From contig NZ_FOKV01000004.1 in NCBI RefSeq assembly GCF_900112105.1, positions 1 through 64,000 on the forward strand: DNA of 64,000 nt, written 5' to 3'. The notes beneath the pieces were generated by a model. The model did no database searches, was not told the origin of the DNA, and was given only the letters and a program-made list of their open reading frames with translations. This stretch comes from Zunongwangia mangrovi (lineage in GTDB: Bacteria; Bacteroidota; Bacteroidia; Flavobacteriales; Flavobacteriaceae). Of this stretch, positions 1 through 8,053 are shown in pieces; position 1 is the first letter of the stretch; each line of letters starts with the position of its first letter. Position numbers and translations under genes: made by a program.

Positions 1-149
1 GTCTAGTCAATTCAATATGTCAATGAACTTATTCAAAAGTCCGGATCTAATTAAAGATCCTTTCGTTGAAATCTAAGGAATCGAACCTTATTATAAACCC
101 CAGTCGGTATTTCTGTTCTTCCAAAATTTTAAGAGCATTTTAGCTTTCT

Positions 150-530
150 CTCAAAGCGGCTGCAAATATACAACTACTTTTAAAACTCACAAGAAAAATT
201 TAAAAATATTTTTTTTACTTTTTCCTTACTCAAAACCTCCAAAGAACCTCGCCGTTAAAGCGGCTGCAAATATACAACTCTTTTTCTTTAACCAGCAAAA
301 CTTTTTTAAAGTTTTTTTTAAAGCTAATTTTCAATAAAAACTCAATGAACTCCCCATTCCAACTCCATCCTTAAGCGGCGTTAGCGGGGCGCAAAGATAC
401 CGGCTTTTTTAATTACAAACCAAATCTTTTTTTTAAGTTTTTTTTCGCTCCTAAATATCCTTAAACATCAATGAACTTCCGCTTTTCTAACACCACCTAA
501 GCGGCTAAGCGGGTGCAAATGTACACCCCT
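150..530. repeat. Four imperfect tandem units with a GCGG..TGCAAATATAC core
   Basis: A core resembling GCGGCTGCAAATATAC occurs near 156, 260, 382 and 508, about 104 to 125 bases apart. Each is followed by a T-rich/A-rich stretch, and several units are preceded by CAATGAACT (also at about 20). Bases 1-667 hold no convincing gene. Similar TGCAAA-type repeats are, as I recall, common beside stable RNA operons in Bacteroidota, so an rRNA or tRNA operon may lie just left of the window; that is inference. Confidence 0.55.
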
Positions 531-667
531 TTTTTAGAACAAAACAAACTTTCAAATCGATTTTTTCATCAATCCGAAAAACTATTTTATAAAAGCCTGA
601 TTTAATTAGAGTTGAGAATAGCTAAATTAAGAAAAAAATCCTTTCAATAAAATAAAAATTGAGAAAA

Positions 668-1360
668 TTATAGCACATCCCACTTATCAGTGAGTTCTAA
701 GAAGTCAAAATCTAGCGCCGAAGGTTGCGGTTCTAAGACTTTATGCTGAAATGACCGCTGTAAAATATCTTCTATTATATAATCTTCTTCATTATTAATT
801 GGATCGTATTCTTCCTTAAGCGATATTTCAAATAAACTAGCCGTTGTATTATACCAAAAGGCTCTCCAACCACTGCGCAATTCCTTTATTAATTCGAAAG
901 CTGTGATTCCCGTTTGGCGATGAATTAGTTTTACTAGAATCTGACCCTCAGTATGTGTCATCTTCTTAAGTTCTTCTGCAAACTGATCTTCAATGTAATT
1001 TTGTACGATTTTCGTATACTTTTTTCTATCTCTCTTGGATTTTATATCGCCTAAACGCTCGTTAAGTGAAGTAAGGCGTTCTGCAGCTAATTTAGCATAA
1101 GGATAGACCTTTCTTGTCTTCCTTCTTAAAATCAAATATCTTCTTCTATCGGTATTATTTTTAAATTGAAGCCGCTTCAGGATTAAAACCTCATCCAAAT
1201 CTATACTTTCACGAACTATAGAATCTCCTGCGATGATCATATATCGTTTATCTTCCTCTTCAGGTTCAGCAATAGTATCTGTTTGCGCCATTATTCCGAA
1301 GAAAGGAAAAAGACAGGTAATAAAAAATAATATTGTTTTCACTCGAGTATTATTCAGCAT
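668..1360 (-). CDS. DUF4294 family protein, exported
   Basis: A 230-residue protein with an N-terminal hydrophobic leader (about residues 8-25, ending FGIMAQ) typical of a Sec signal peptide. The rest is highly charged, with the arginine/lysine-rich block RRKTRKVYPYAKLAAERL in the middle. I recognise the pattern as DUF4294, a Bacteroidota family of unknown function; no catalytic motif is visible. It is divergent from the M42 peptidase gene, sharing a roughly 100-bp upstream region. ATG start at 1360. The family call is from memory of the sequence style, and the function is unknown. Confidence 0.75.
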   Translation of the reverse strand: MLNNTRVKTILFFITCLFPFFGIMAQTDTIAEPEEEDKRYMIIAGDSIVRESIDLDEVLILKRLQFKNNTDRRRYLILRRKTRKVYPYAKLAAERLTSLNERLGDIKSKRDRKKYTKIVQNYIEDQFAEELKKMTHTEGQILVKLIHRQTGITAFELIKELRSGWRAFWYNTTASLFEISLKEEYDPINNEEDYIIEDILQRSFQHKVLEPQPSALDFDFLELTDKWDVL

Positions 1361-1459
1361 AAATTAACCTGAAAATTATCTAAAATCATTCCAAAATTAA
1401 ACATTATACAATTGTCTTCAATTTAATTCTTACTAAATTCGCTACAAATCAAATATAAT

Positions 1460-2548
1460 ATGAATAAAGAAAGTATTTTAGATAAAGAATCGATCGATTT
1501 TCTCAAAAAGTACCTAAATAACGCCTCCCCAACAGGCTATGAATCTGAAGGACAGAAACTTTGGATGGAATATCTTAAACCTTACGTAGATGAGTTTATT
1601 ACCGATACCTACGGAACTGCCGTTGGTGTAATTAATCCTGAAGCTGAATTTAAAGTGGTAATTGAAGGGCATGCTGATGAAATTTCGTGGTATGTAAATT
1701 ACATTACAGACGACGGACTTATATATGTAATAAGAAATGGTGGTAGTGATCACCAAATTGCAGCTTCTAAACGCGTAAACATACATACTAAAAAAGGTAT
1801 CGTAAAAGGTGTTTTTGGTTGGCCGGCAATTCACACTCGTAAAAACGAAAAAGAACAGTCCCCAAAATTATCGAATATCTGTATCGATGTTGGATGCAAC
1901 ACTAAAGAAGAAGTTGAAAAACTTGGTGTACACGTAGGTTGTGTGATTACTTATCCTGATGAATTCTTTATCCTGAATGAAAATAAATTTGTTTGTAGAG
2001 CTTTAGATAATAGAATTGGAGGCTTTATGGTTGCGCAAGTTGCAAAACTACTGAAGGAAAATGGTAAAGAACTTCCTTTTGGACTTTACATTACTAACTC
2101 GGTTCAGGAAGAAATTGGTCTTCGTGGTGCAGAAATGATCACCCAGCGCATTAAGCCAAATGTTGCTATCGTTACCGATGTAACTCATGACACCACTACC
2201 CCAATGATCGATCAAAAATCTAATGGATTGGCGAAAATTGGCGATGGTCCAGTAATCAGTTACGCTCCGGCAGTACAAAACAACTTAAGAGAACTATTAA
2301 TTGACACTGCAGAGGAAAAAGAAATTCCTTTTCAGCGCAATGCTTCTTCCAGGTTCACCGGTACAGACACCGATGCTTTTGCCTATAGCAATGGCGGAGT
2401 AGCTTCAGCATTAATTAGTTTACCATTACGTTATATGCACACAACCGTAGAAATGGTGCATAAAGAAGATGTTGAAAATGTAATTAAATTGATCTACGAA
2501 AGTGTTTTAAAGATCAAAAATGGAGATACGTTTAGTTACTTCGACTAA
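1460..2548 (+). CDS. M42 family metallopeptidase (aminopeptidase/FrvX-like)
   Basis: A 362-residue cytosolic co-catalytic metallo-aminopeptidase of the M42/glutamyl aminopeptidase type. Landmarks of the di-metal site are GHADE near residue 71, RALDNRIGG near 178, VQEEIGLRGA near 215 (catalytic Glu and metal ligand) and VTDVTHDT near 238. A late histidine, RYMHTTVEM, near 326 completes the site. Length fits the family (340-370). ATG start, no signal peptide, monocistronic, with a strong hairpin terminator right after the stop. Probable role is peptide turnover; the substrate cannot be read from sequence. Confidence 0.92.
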   Translation: MNKESILDKESIDFLKKYLNNASPTGYESEGQKLWMEYLKPYVDEFITDTYGTAVGVINPEAEFKVVIEGHADEISWYVNYITDDGLIYVIRNGGSDHQIAASKRVNIHTKKGIVKGVFGWPAIHTRKNEKEQSPKLSNICIDVGCNTKEEVEKLGVHVGCVITYPDEFFILNENKFVCRALDNRIGGFMVAQVAKLLKENGKELPFGLYITNSVQEEIGLRGAEMITQRIKPNVAIVTDVTHDTTTPMIDQKSNGLAKIGDGPVISYAPAVQNNLRELLIDTAEEKEIPFQRNASSRFTGTDTDAFAYSNGGVASALISLPLRYMHTTVEMVHKEDVENVIKLIYESVLKIKNGDTFSYFD

Positions 2549-2570
2549 TAAAATATACGAAATGTACCGA

Positions 2571-2596
2571 AAAGCTCCTTTTTAGGAGCTTTTTTA
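2571..2596 (+). terminator. Rho-independent terminator after the M42 peptidase
   Basis: Inverted repeat AAAGCTCC / GGAGCTTT with a six-base loop, followed directly by a run of T on the + strand. Confidence 0.85.
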
Positions 2597-2678
2597 TTTT
2601 CCTTAAGCTAGGTTTCACAGATTATTATTAATTGTGTATGGACATTCCATGTATCTTTCGAAAAAAAGAAAAAAGCAT

Positions 2679-3755
2679 ATGACACTTTCTTCAGAAGACA
2701 TCAATGTAATTTTAGAAGAACCTTCAGAAGCGGCAAAAATGGCAAATTTAGTCTACGTTTCTGAGCATCATCTTTCAATAAAAAGAAAAAAAGCAGGTCG
2801 TGGTTTTTCATATTTGAATGATGGAGAAAGAATTCAGGATAAAAAAGTTGTAGAGCGCATTAAAAAGTTAGTAATCCCTCCAGCCTGGACTCAGGTTTCA
2901 ATTTCAAAACTTGAAAATGGTCATTTGCAGGTCGTAGGTCGCGACGAAAAAGGTAGAAAACAATACATATACCATCCATTATGGTCTAAAATTAAAAACG
3001 AGACGAAATTCTTTAAAATGACCGCCTTTGGGAAAAAACTTCCTCAAATTAGAAAGAAGGTTGATAAGGATTTAGATCTTCCCGGCATGTGTAAGCAAAA
3101 GGTTCTTGCGCTAATTATTAGATTGATGGAAGAAACTCATATAAGGATTGGAAATGATTATTACGCGCAAAAAAATAAAACTTACGGTCTTTCAACTTTT
3201 AGAACTCGCCATGTAAAAACCTATGATAACGAAGTTAAATTCGAATTTGTAGGTAAAAAAGGAAAAGAACATTCGATTAGTGTCGAAAATAAAGAATTAA
3301 TAAAACTCATCAACCAATGTGAGGAAATTCCTGGTTGGGAACTCTTTAAATTTTATGATGAAAAGGGAGAAAAACACACTATTGATAGCGGAATGATCAA
3401 TGATTATATTCATGACATTGCAGGCGAATTATTTTCTGCCAAAGATTTTAGAACCTGGGCAGCCTCCAAAATATTCTTCGAAACCTTAATGGAACTTGGG
3501 TATATTGAAGATGAAAAGGAAAATAAGAAAACAATTCTCACCTCTTTTGATGCTGCTGCTAGTGGATTAGGAAATACACGTGCCGTTTGCAGAAGTTACT
3601 ATGTACATCCAAAAATAGTAGAATCTTACGAAGATGGTAGCATCGTTTCATATTTTGAAAATGTAAAAAAAGACGACCAAAAAGATTACACAAAACTTTC
3701 TGAAACAGAAAAAGTAATGCTTAGTCTTATTGAAGACTATGAAATAAGTATATAA
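2679..3755 (+). CDS. DNA topoisomerase IB (poxvirus/bacterial type)
   Basis: Relaxes DNA supercoils through a 3'-phosphotyrosyl intermediate. Visible are the N-terminal GRGFSYLNDG block, the core with RHVKTY, KDFRTWAASK (catalytic Arg region) and the C-terminal tyrosine segment RAVCRSYYVHP. The frame is open back to a GTG at 2634 and an ATG at 2649. I prefer the ATG at 2679 because the conserved family sequence begins just after it and the extra 15 residues are only lysine-rich; this choice is uncertain. It ends in a terminator shared with the convergent gene downstream. Confidence 0.9.
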   Translation: MTLSSEDINVILEEPSEAAKMANLVYVSEHHLSIKRKKAGRGFSYLNDGERIQDKKVVERIKKLVIPPAWTQVSISKLENGHLQVVGRDEKGRKQYIYHPLWSKIKNETKFFKMTAFGKKLPQIRKKVDKDLDLPGMCKQKVLALIIRLMEETHIRIGNDYYAQKNKTYGLSTFRTRHVKTYDNEVKFEFVGKKGKEHSISVENKELIKLINQCEEIPGWELFKFYDEKGEKHTIDSGMINDYIHDIAGELFSAKDFRTWAASKIFFETLMELGYIEDEKENKKTILTSFDAAASGLGNTRAVCRSYYVHPKIVESYEDGSIVSYFENVKKDDQKDYTKLSETEKVMLSLIEDYEISI

Positions 3756-3780
3756 AAGCTCCTATATAGGAGCTTTTATA
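3753..3780. terminator. Bidirectional hairpin terminator
   Basis: TAAAAGCTCC and GGAGCTTTTA form a near-perfect palindrome around a short central TATA, between the convergent topoisomerase (+) and secreted-protein (-) genes. It has T-runs on both strands. Confidence 0.75.
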
Positions 3781-3796
3781 TATTTTCTAAGAATGA

Positions 3797-4462
3797 CTAT
3801 TCAGAATAAAATTTAAGCATTTCAATAACATCCTTCTCATCCTTAATTTTATTTTCCTTAAAATAAGCATCCATTTTTCCTTTATCAGAAAATATTGATT
3901 TAAAATCTTTTTCTTTTAACCTTACTTCCTTAAGCCTACCACCATCTTTTTGAATATAATAGGACATATTAACATCTAGATGTGCCGGTCTACTTTCCTC
4001 ATAACCACTCCTAGCCTCTTTTGCAGGTATAACATCAGGCAATGGTCTAGCCAAAAATCTTAAACCACTATCTGAAAAATATTCAAACATATATCCATCA
4101 ATTGTCTCTCCTTCAGTGTTTTTGAAATTATCTATAAAAATCGTATAATCTAATAATCTATATTTTATGGCTTTTAGTTTCGGTAGCACATTAATTTCAT
4201 CAGAATTCTTTTGAACTTTTATTTCCACCACGTCTTCAACTGAGTTATATCGAGCGAAAGCCTCCAAAGATCTTTCACCATCATCAATAATCGTAGGTAA
4301 AAATAAATCATTGATGTACGGACTACCAGTATATTTTTCGGGAGTTTTTGCTTTTGTAAAAATTTTTAAAGGACCACTGTTTGCCATACCGTTCATATAC
4401 GATTGGGCATTTAAATTATTTATTACTATTAATAACAAGAAAATTAAAATATTTTTTTTCAT
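3797..4462 (-). CDS. Secreted protein of unknown function
   Basis: A 221-residue protein with a clear Sec signal peptide (MKKNILIFLLLIVINNLNAQ). I recognise no family. It shares its layout and many positions with the broken gene immediately upstream on the same strand: both have an NGxxxSGxLxI-like start, a RYNSxExxxEVK motif, an L(I)RFLxxP turn near the middle and a Lys/Glu-rich C-terminus. The two are therefore tandem paralogues. Probably periplasmic or surface-exposed. Confidence 0.8.
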   Translation of the reverse strand: MKKNILIFLLLIVINNLNAQSYMNGMANSGPLKIFTKAKTPEKYTGSPYINDLFLPTIIDDGERSLEAFARYNSVEDVVEIKVQKNSDEINVLPKLKAIKYRLLDYTIFIDNFKNTEGETIDGYMFEYFSDSGLRFLARPLPDVIPAKEARSGYEESRPAHLDVNMSYYIQKDGGRLKEVRLKEKDFKSIFSDKGKMDAYFKENKIKDEKDVIEMLKFYSE

Positions 4463-4646
4463 CTCGAGAAGTTTTAAAATAATTAAACAAATTCCATACC
4501 AGAAATTAAATTATTATTACTTCGTACTTAAGTCTTCAAAGTAAATTATGGAATATCTATCGATTAGATTAAGCTTAATAATATAAATAATTGAGTTCAA
4601 TTCAGAAATTTATGATACCTACATTATATTTTCAACAACTATTGTT

Positions 4647-5308
4647 TCATAGCACATTCTGTAATAAATTCAAAAAATCATCTCTGTCCGCTATTCTATT
4701 TGCTTTTAAATATTCATTCACCTCATAACGCTGACCTAGCAAATTTCGAATTTGTTTTTTGTTTAGGTTAAACTCATGAAGTTCTCCAGAGCTTTCCTGC
4801 AAAAAGTATCTCATTTGAACTTCTATTTTCCGGGGTTTACTATCGGTATATGATGAAATAGCTGACACACCGGGTATAACTTCTATAACAGGTTTACCCA
4901 AAATCTAATACTATCTTTTGAATAGAAATCGTAAAAATACCCATTAACTTTTTTCCCTTTCCAATCAGTAAATTCTTCTAAAAAAATTTCATATTCATCA
5001 ATATCATAAAGAATATTTTTGTTTCTTGGCATAATATTAATCGAATTAGAATTTTTTGCTAATTTAACTTCAATGGCATTCTCTAAGCTATTGTAACGGA
5101 CGAAAACATCCTTGGAATTTCCTCCGCCCTTCATTTTCGCAGGAACGAATTCTTCATTATAATATATGCTTCCAACAAATTCATCTGGAATTGGTATTTT
5201 AGTTGAAATATTTAAATCTGCTCTACTTGGCGAACCATTACTAAATGTCTGACTGTTTACCGAGGTAATAACTAAAAAAACAATTATTAAAGAAGACAAT
5301 TTTTTCAT
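4647..5308 (-). pseudogene. Frameshifted paralogue of the secreted protein at 3797-4462
   Basis: The first part reads from an ATG at 5308 (signal peptide MKKLSSLIIVFLVITSVNSQ) to SIRFW, then runs into a stop after VNLL near 4883. The matching C-terminal half continues in the -1 frame as GKPVIEVIPG and ends at 4647. Reading one extra T in the run at about 4900-4903 gives RFLGKP, which aligns with RFLARP of the intact paralogue. This looks like one base lost from a homopolymer. Two start codons lie upstream in frame (5332 and 5308); the later one gives a canonical signal peptide. It is a recent pseudogene or a sequencing slip. Confidence 0.75.
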
Positions 5309-5422
5309 AACTAATAATTTAATAATGAACATTACTAATATAAACTAAATTTTTAAACATAAGCGTTAGTTTTTAATTTAATTAACTTTAGAACCTAAAG
5401 CGTGTATTAATCTTGTTTTACC

Positions 5423-7345
5423 ATGAAAAACTCCATCGCCCATAGGATAGCCGATTTTCTAAAGGACTTCCCTCCTTTTAATTTTCTTAATGCTGAAGAA
5501 CTTTTAAATATCTCCCAGGAATCTGAGGTTTTATACGTAGACAAGGGAAATATCCTATTCAGAGAAGGAGAGCAAATGCACGATTTTTTTTATATCGTGC
5601 ATAAAGGTGCTATACAACTACAAAAATTTAAGAACGAACAATACGAAACTCTAGACACCTGTGACGAAGGTGATATTTTTGGCCTTAGACCATTATTTGC
5701 TGAAGAAAATTACATCATGAATGCGATTGCTGAAGAAGAAAGCATCGTTTATGGTATCCCCATTAATCAATTTAAGCCTTTAACCGAATCTAATAAAAAG
5801 GTTGGTAATTTTCTTATACAGAGTTTTGCTACCAATACCCGTAATCCCTACGCAAGGGAAGATAAAGGAAAATTATTTTTTGGCAATCAGGTCGTAGAAC
5901 CAATTAGTAACAGTCCGTTATTTGAATTACAACCTGCACCGATCATCAAAAAAATCGTTACCACCTCTCCCGAAACCACAATAAAAAGTGCCGCTCAATT
6001 AATGAGTAGAAGAAAAGTTGGGTCGATTTTGGTCACTAAAACAGATATTCCCGTAGGTATTCTAACAGATGAAGATTTTAGAAACAGTATTGCTACGGGA
6101 GACTATTCGATCGACACCACCGTAGATAAGATCATGAGTTCACCTGTGGTTTGCTATCCTAAAAACGTAACTATTGCACAGGCGCAAATCACCATGATGA
6201 AGCATAATATAAATCATATTTGTATTACTGAAGATGGAACGCCAAACACTCGAGTAGTTGGGATTCTTTCTGAACATGATATTATGGTATCACAGGGAAA
6301 CAGTCCTTCGGTTTTAATGAAAGCTATACAGCGATCCAGAAGCACAAAGGAATTAAAAAAGATTCGGAATAAGATCAATTTATTATTAGGAGGATATATT
6401 CAGAATAATATTCCGCTTACCCATATTTCAAAATTAATATTCGAACTTAATGATGCCACCATAAAAAGAGTGATTTCCAGGTGCGTTATTAAATTACAAC
6501 AGGAACCGCCTGTTAGCTTTGCATGGCTTAGCATGGGAAGCCAGGGACGTAAAGAACAACTTTTACAAACAGATCAGGATAACGCGATTATCTTTGCAGA
6601 TCCCCCAGAAGGGAAATTGGAAGAAACAAGAGCCTATTTTTTGCAGCTTGCCACCAAAGTAAATAAAAGATTAATGATCGTAGGCTATGAATATTGCCCT
6701 GCAGATATGATGGCTAAAAATCCGCGTTGGTGTTTAAGTTTAAGCGAATGGAAAGCCCAGGTTTCTAAATGGATCAAAGAACCAGGACCAGACGAGATTT
6801 TACTATCCAACATCTTCTTTGATTACGATATTACTTTTGGTGATTCCAGATTATCTAATATACTTTCAGATTATATTCTGAAATTAATCGATAATCACCC
6901 TAAATTTTTGAGTGTTATGGGATCTAATGCTCTAAGAAATCCGTCTCCCTTAGGGTTTTTTAGGCAATTTTTGGTGGAACAGGATGGTGAGAAAAAAGAC
7001 TTCTTCGATCTTAAAAAACGAGGTTTGCAACCATTAACTGAAAGTGCCCGACTTTTAATTTTATCTTATAAAATAAAGAATCTTAGCAATACAGCTGAGC
7101 GTTTTGACCGCTTGGCGCAATTAGAACCAAAAAATAAAGAACTTTTTGAAGGCTGTTCTTACGCCAGTAAAGCTTTACTTAAATTTCGTACCCGGCAAGG
7201 CCTTCAAAATAGAGATAGTGGCCGATTTATAGATCTTTCTAAATTAAATAAGGAAGATAAAATGAAATTAAAACGTGCTTTTAAATCGATAAAAGCGGTT
7301 CAGGATTTAATTAAAGTGAGATTTGAAACTGTAAATGTGATCTAA
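5423..7345 (+). CDS. cNMP-binding / CBS / DUF294 nucleotidyltransferase-like protein
   Basis: A 640-residue regulatory protein. Residues about 10-130 form a cyclic-nucleotide-binding beta roll (GNILFREGEQ, DEGDIFGLRPL). About 170-300 form a CBS pair (SAAQLMSRRKVGSILV, VGILTDEDFR, GILSEHDIM). About 330-470 are a GlnD-like DUF294 nucleotidyltransferase fold with GSQGRKEQLLQTDQDNA, followed by a DUF294_C helical domain. The family is thought to act in nucleotide-dependent signalling; no substrate is established here. It abuts the exonuclease gene (stop TAA followed at once by ATG), so the two are probably co-transcribed. Confidence 0.9.
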   Translation: MKNSIAHRIADFLKDFPPFNFLNAEELLNISQESEVLYVDKGNILFREGEQMHDFFYIVHKGAIQLQKFKNEQYETLDTCDEGDIFGLRPLFAEENYIMNAIAEEESIVYGIPINQFKPLTESNKKVGNFLIQSFATNTRNPYAREDKGKLFFGNQVVEPISNSPLFELQPAPIIKKIVTTSPETTIKSAAQLMSRRKVGSILVTKTDIPVGILTDEDFRNSIATGDYSIDTTVDKIMSSPVVCYPKNVTIAQAQITMMKHNINHICITEDGTPNTRVVGILSEHDIMVSQGNSPSVLMKAIQRSRSTKELKKIRNKINLLLGGYIQNNIPLTHISKLIFELNDATIKRVISRCVIKLQQEPPVSFAWLSMGSQGRKEQLLQTDQDNAIIFADPPEGKLEETRAYFLQLATKVNKRLMIVGYEYCPADMMAKNPRWCLSLSEWKAQVSKWIKEPGPDEILLSNIFFDYDITFGDSRLSNILSDYILKLIDNHPKFLSVMGSNALRNPSPLGFFRQFLVEQDGEKKDFFDLKKRGLQPLTESARLLILSYKIKNLSNTAERFDRLAQLEPKNKELFEGCSYASKALLKFRTRQGLQNRDSGRFIDLSKLNKEDKMKLKRAFKSIKAVQDLIKVRFETVNVI

Positions 7346-8002
7346 ATGCTAGACTGGTTTAAAAAAGACGAATCTCATTTACCCGAATTTTGGCAAAAAT
7401 ATTCAGCCAAATTTGATAATAATCGAAAAGATCAGCTTATTGCTGAAACTACTTTTGTTGTTTTAGATACTGAAACTACAGGATTTGACCAGGATAAAGA
7501 TCGAATTTTAAGTATTGGCTGCGTAAAAGTGAGTAATAATAAATTGCTGGTTTCAGATAGTTTTGAGATTTACTTAAAACAGGAAAAGTTTAATCCTGAC
7601 ACGGTAGAAATTCACGGACTTATAAAACACGAGCGTTTTGAAACTATTACTGAAGAAAAAGCGCTTCAATTATTCTTAAAATATATAGGCAATTCAGTTT
7701 TGGTTGCTCATCACGCAGGTTTCGATATTAATATGATCAATGCTGCGATGAAGAGAAATCAACTTCCGAAGTTAAAAAACCAGGTTTTAGATACCGGAGT
7801 TTTATACCGAAAAACCAGAATTATCTCCAATTTTATCGATCAGCATAAAAATTACACATTAGATGAAATTGCTTTGGCATATAATATTGATCTAAAAGAT
7901 CGGCATACCGCGATTGGTGATGCCTTTATTACGGCCATTGCATTCTTAAAAATTCTTGGGAGACTAAAACGTAAAAAATTAAAGGAATTGTTTAAAAAAT
8001 AA
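7346..8002 (+). CDS. 3'-5' exonuclease, DnaQ/epsilon-like (DEDDh)
   Basis: A 218-residue RNase-T/DnaQ-fold exonuclease. The DEDDh residues are visible: Exo I in VVLDTETTGFD near residue 37, an IHGL block near 90, Exo II in VAHHAGFDINMI near 120 and Exo III HTAIGDA near 190. It is a stand-alone proofreading-type exonuclease with no polymerase or GIY-YIG domain. The ORF starts immediately after the stop of the cNMP/CBS/DUF294 gene, a pairing that suggests coupled translation. Confidence 0.9.
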   Translation: MLDWFKKDESHLPEFWQKYSAKFDNNRKDQLIAETTFVVLDTETTGFDQDKDRILSIGCVKVSNNKLLVSDSFEIYLKQEKFNPDTVEIHGLIKHERFETITEEKALQLFLKYIGNSVLVAHHAGFDINMINAAMKRNQLPKLKNQVLDTGVLYRKTRIISNFIDQHKNYTLDEIALAYNIDLKDRHTAIGDAFITAIAFLKILGRLKRKKLKELFKK

Positions 8003-8029
8003 AGTCCGAGTAAAATTACCCGGACTTTT
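8001..8029. terminator. Hairpin terminator between convergent genes
   Basis: AAAGTCCG (8001-8008) pairs with CGGACTTT (8021-8028). It lies at the junction of the exonuclease (+) and acs (-), with T-rich sequence on either side. Confidence 0.75.
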
Positions 8030-8053
8030 ATCTATTTTCATTATTTCTGAAAT

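Noticed and set aside
74-90. TAAGG-AATCGAA-CCTTA resembles a tRNA T-arm (minus strand)
   Set aside because: No matching acceptor, D-arm or anticodon arm can be placed in the expected positions, so it is not a tRNA gene; it may be an unrelated hairpin.
4883-4910. Programmed -1 ribosomal frameshift in the broken secreted paralogue
   Set aside because: The junction (AGA TTT TGG) is not a canonical X XXY YYZ slippery heptamer and no downstream stem is obvious; a lost T explains it better.
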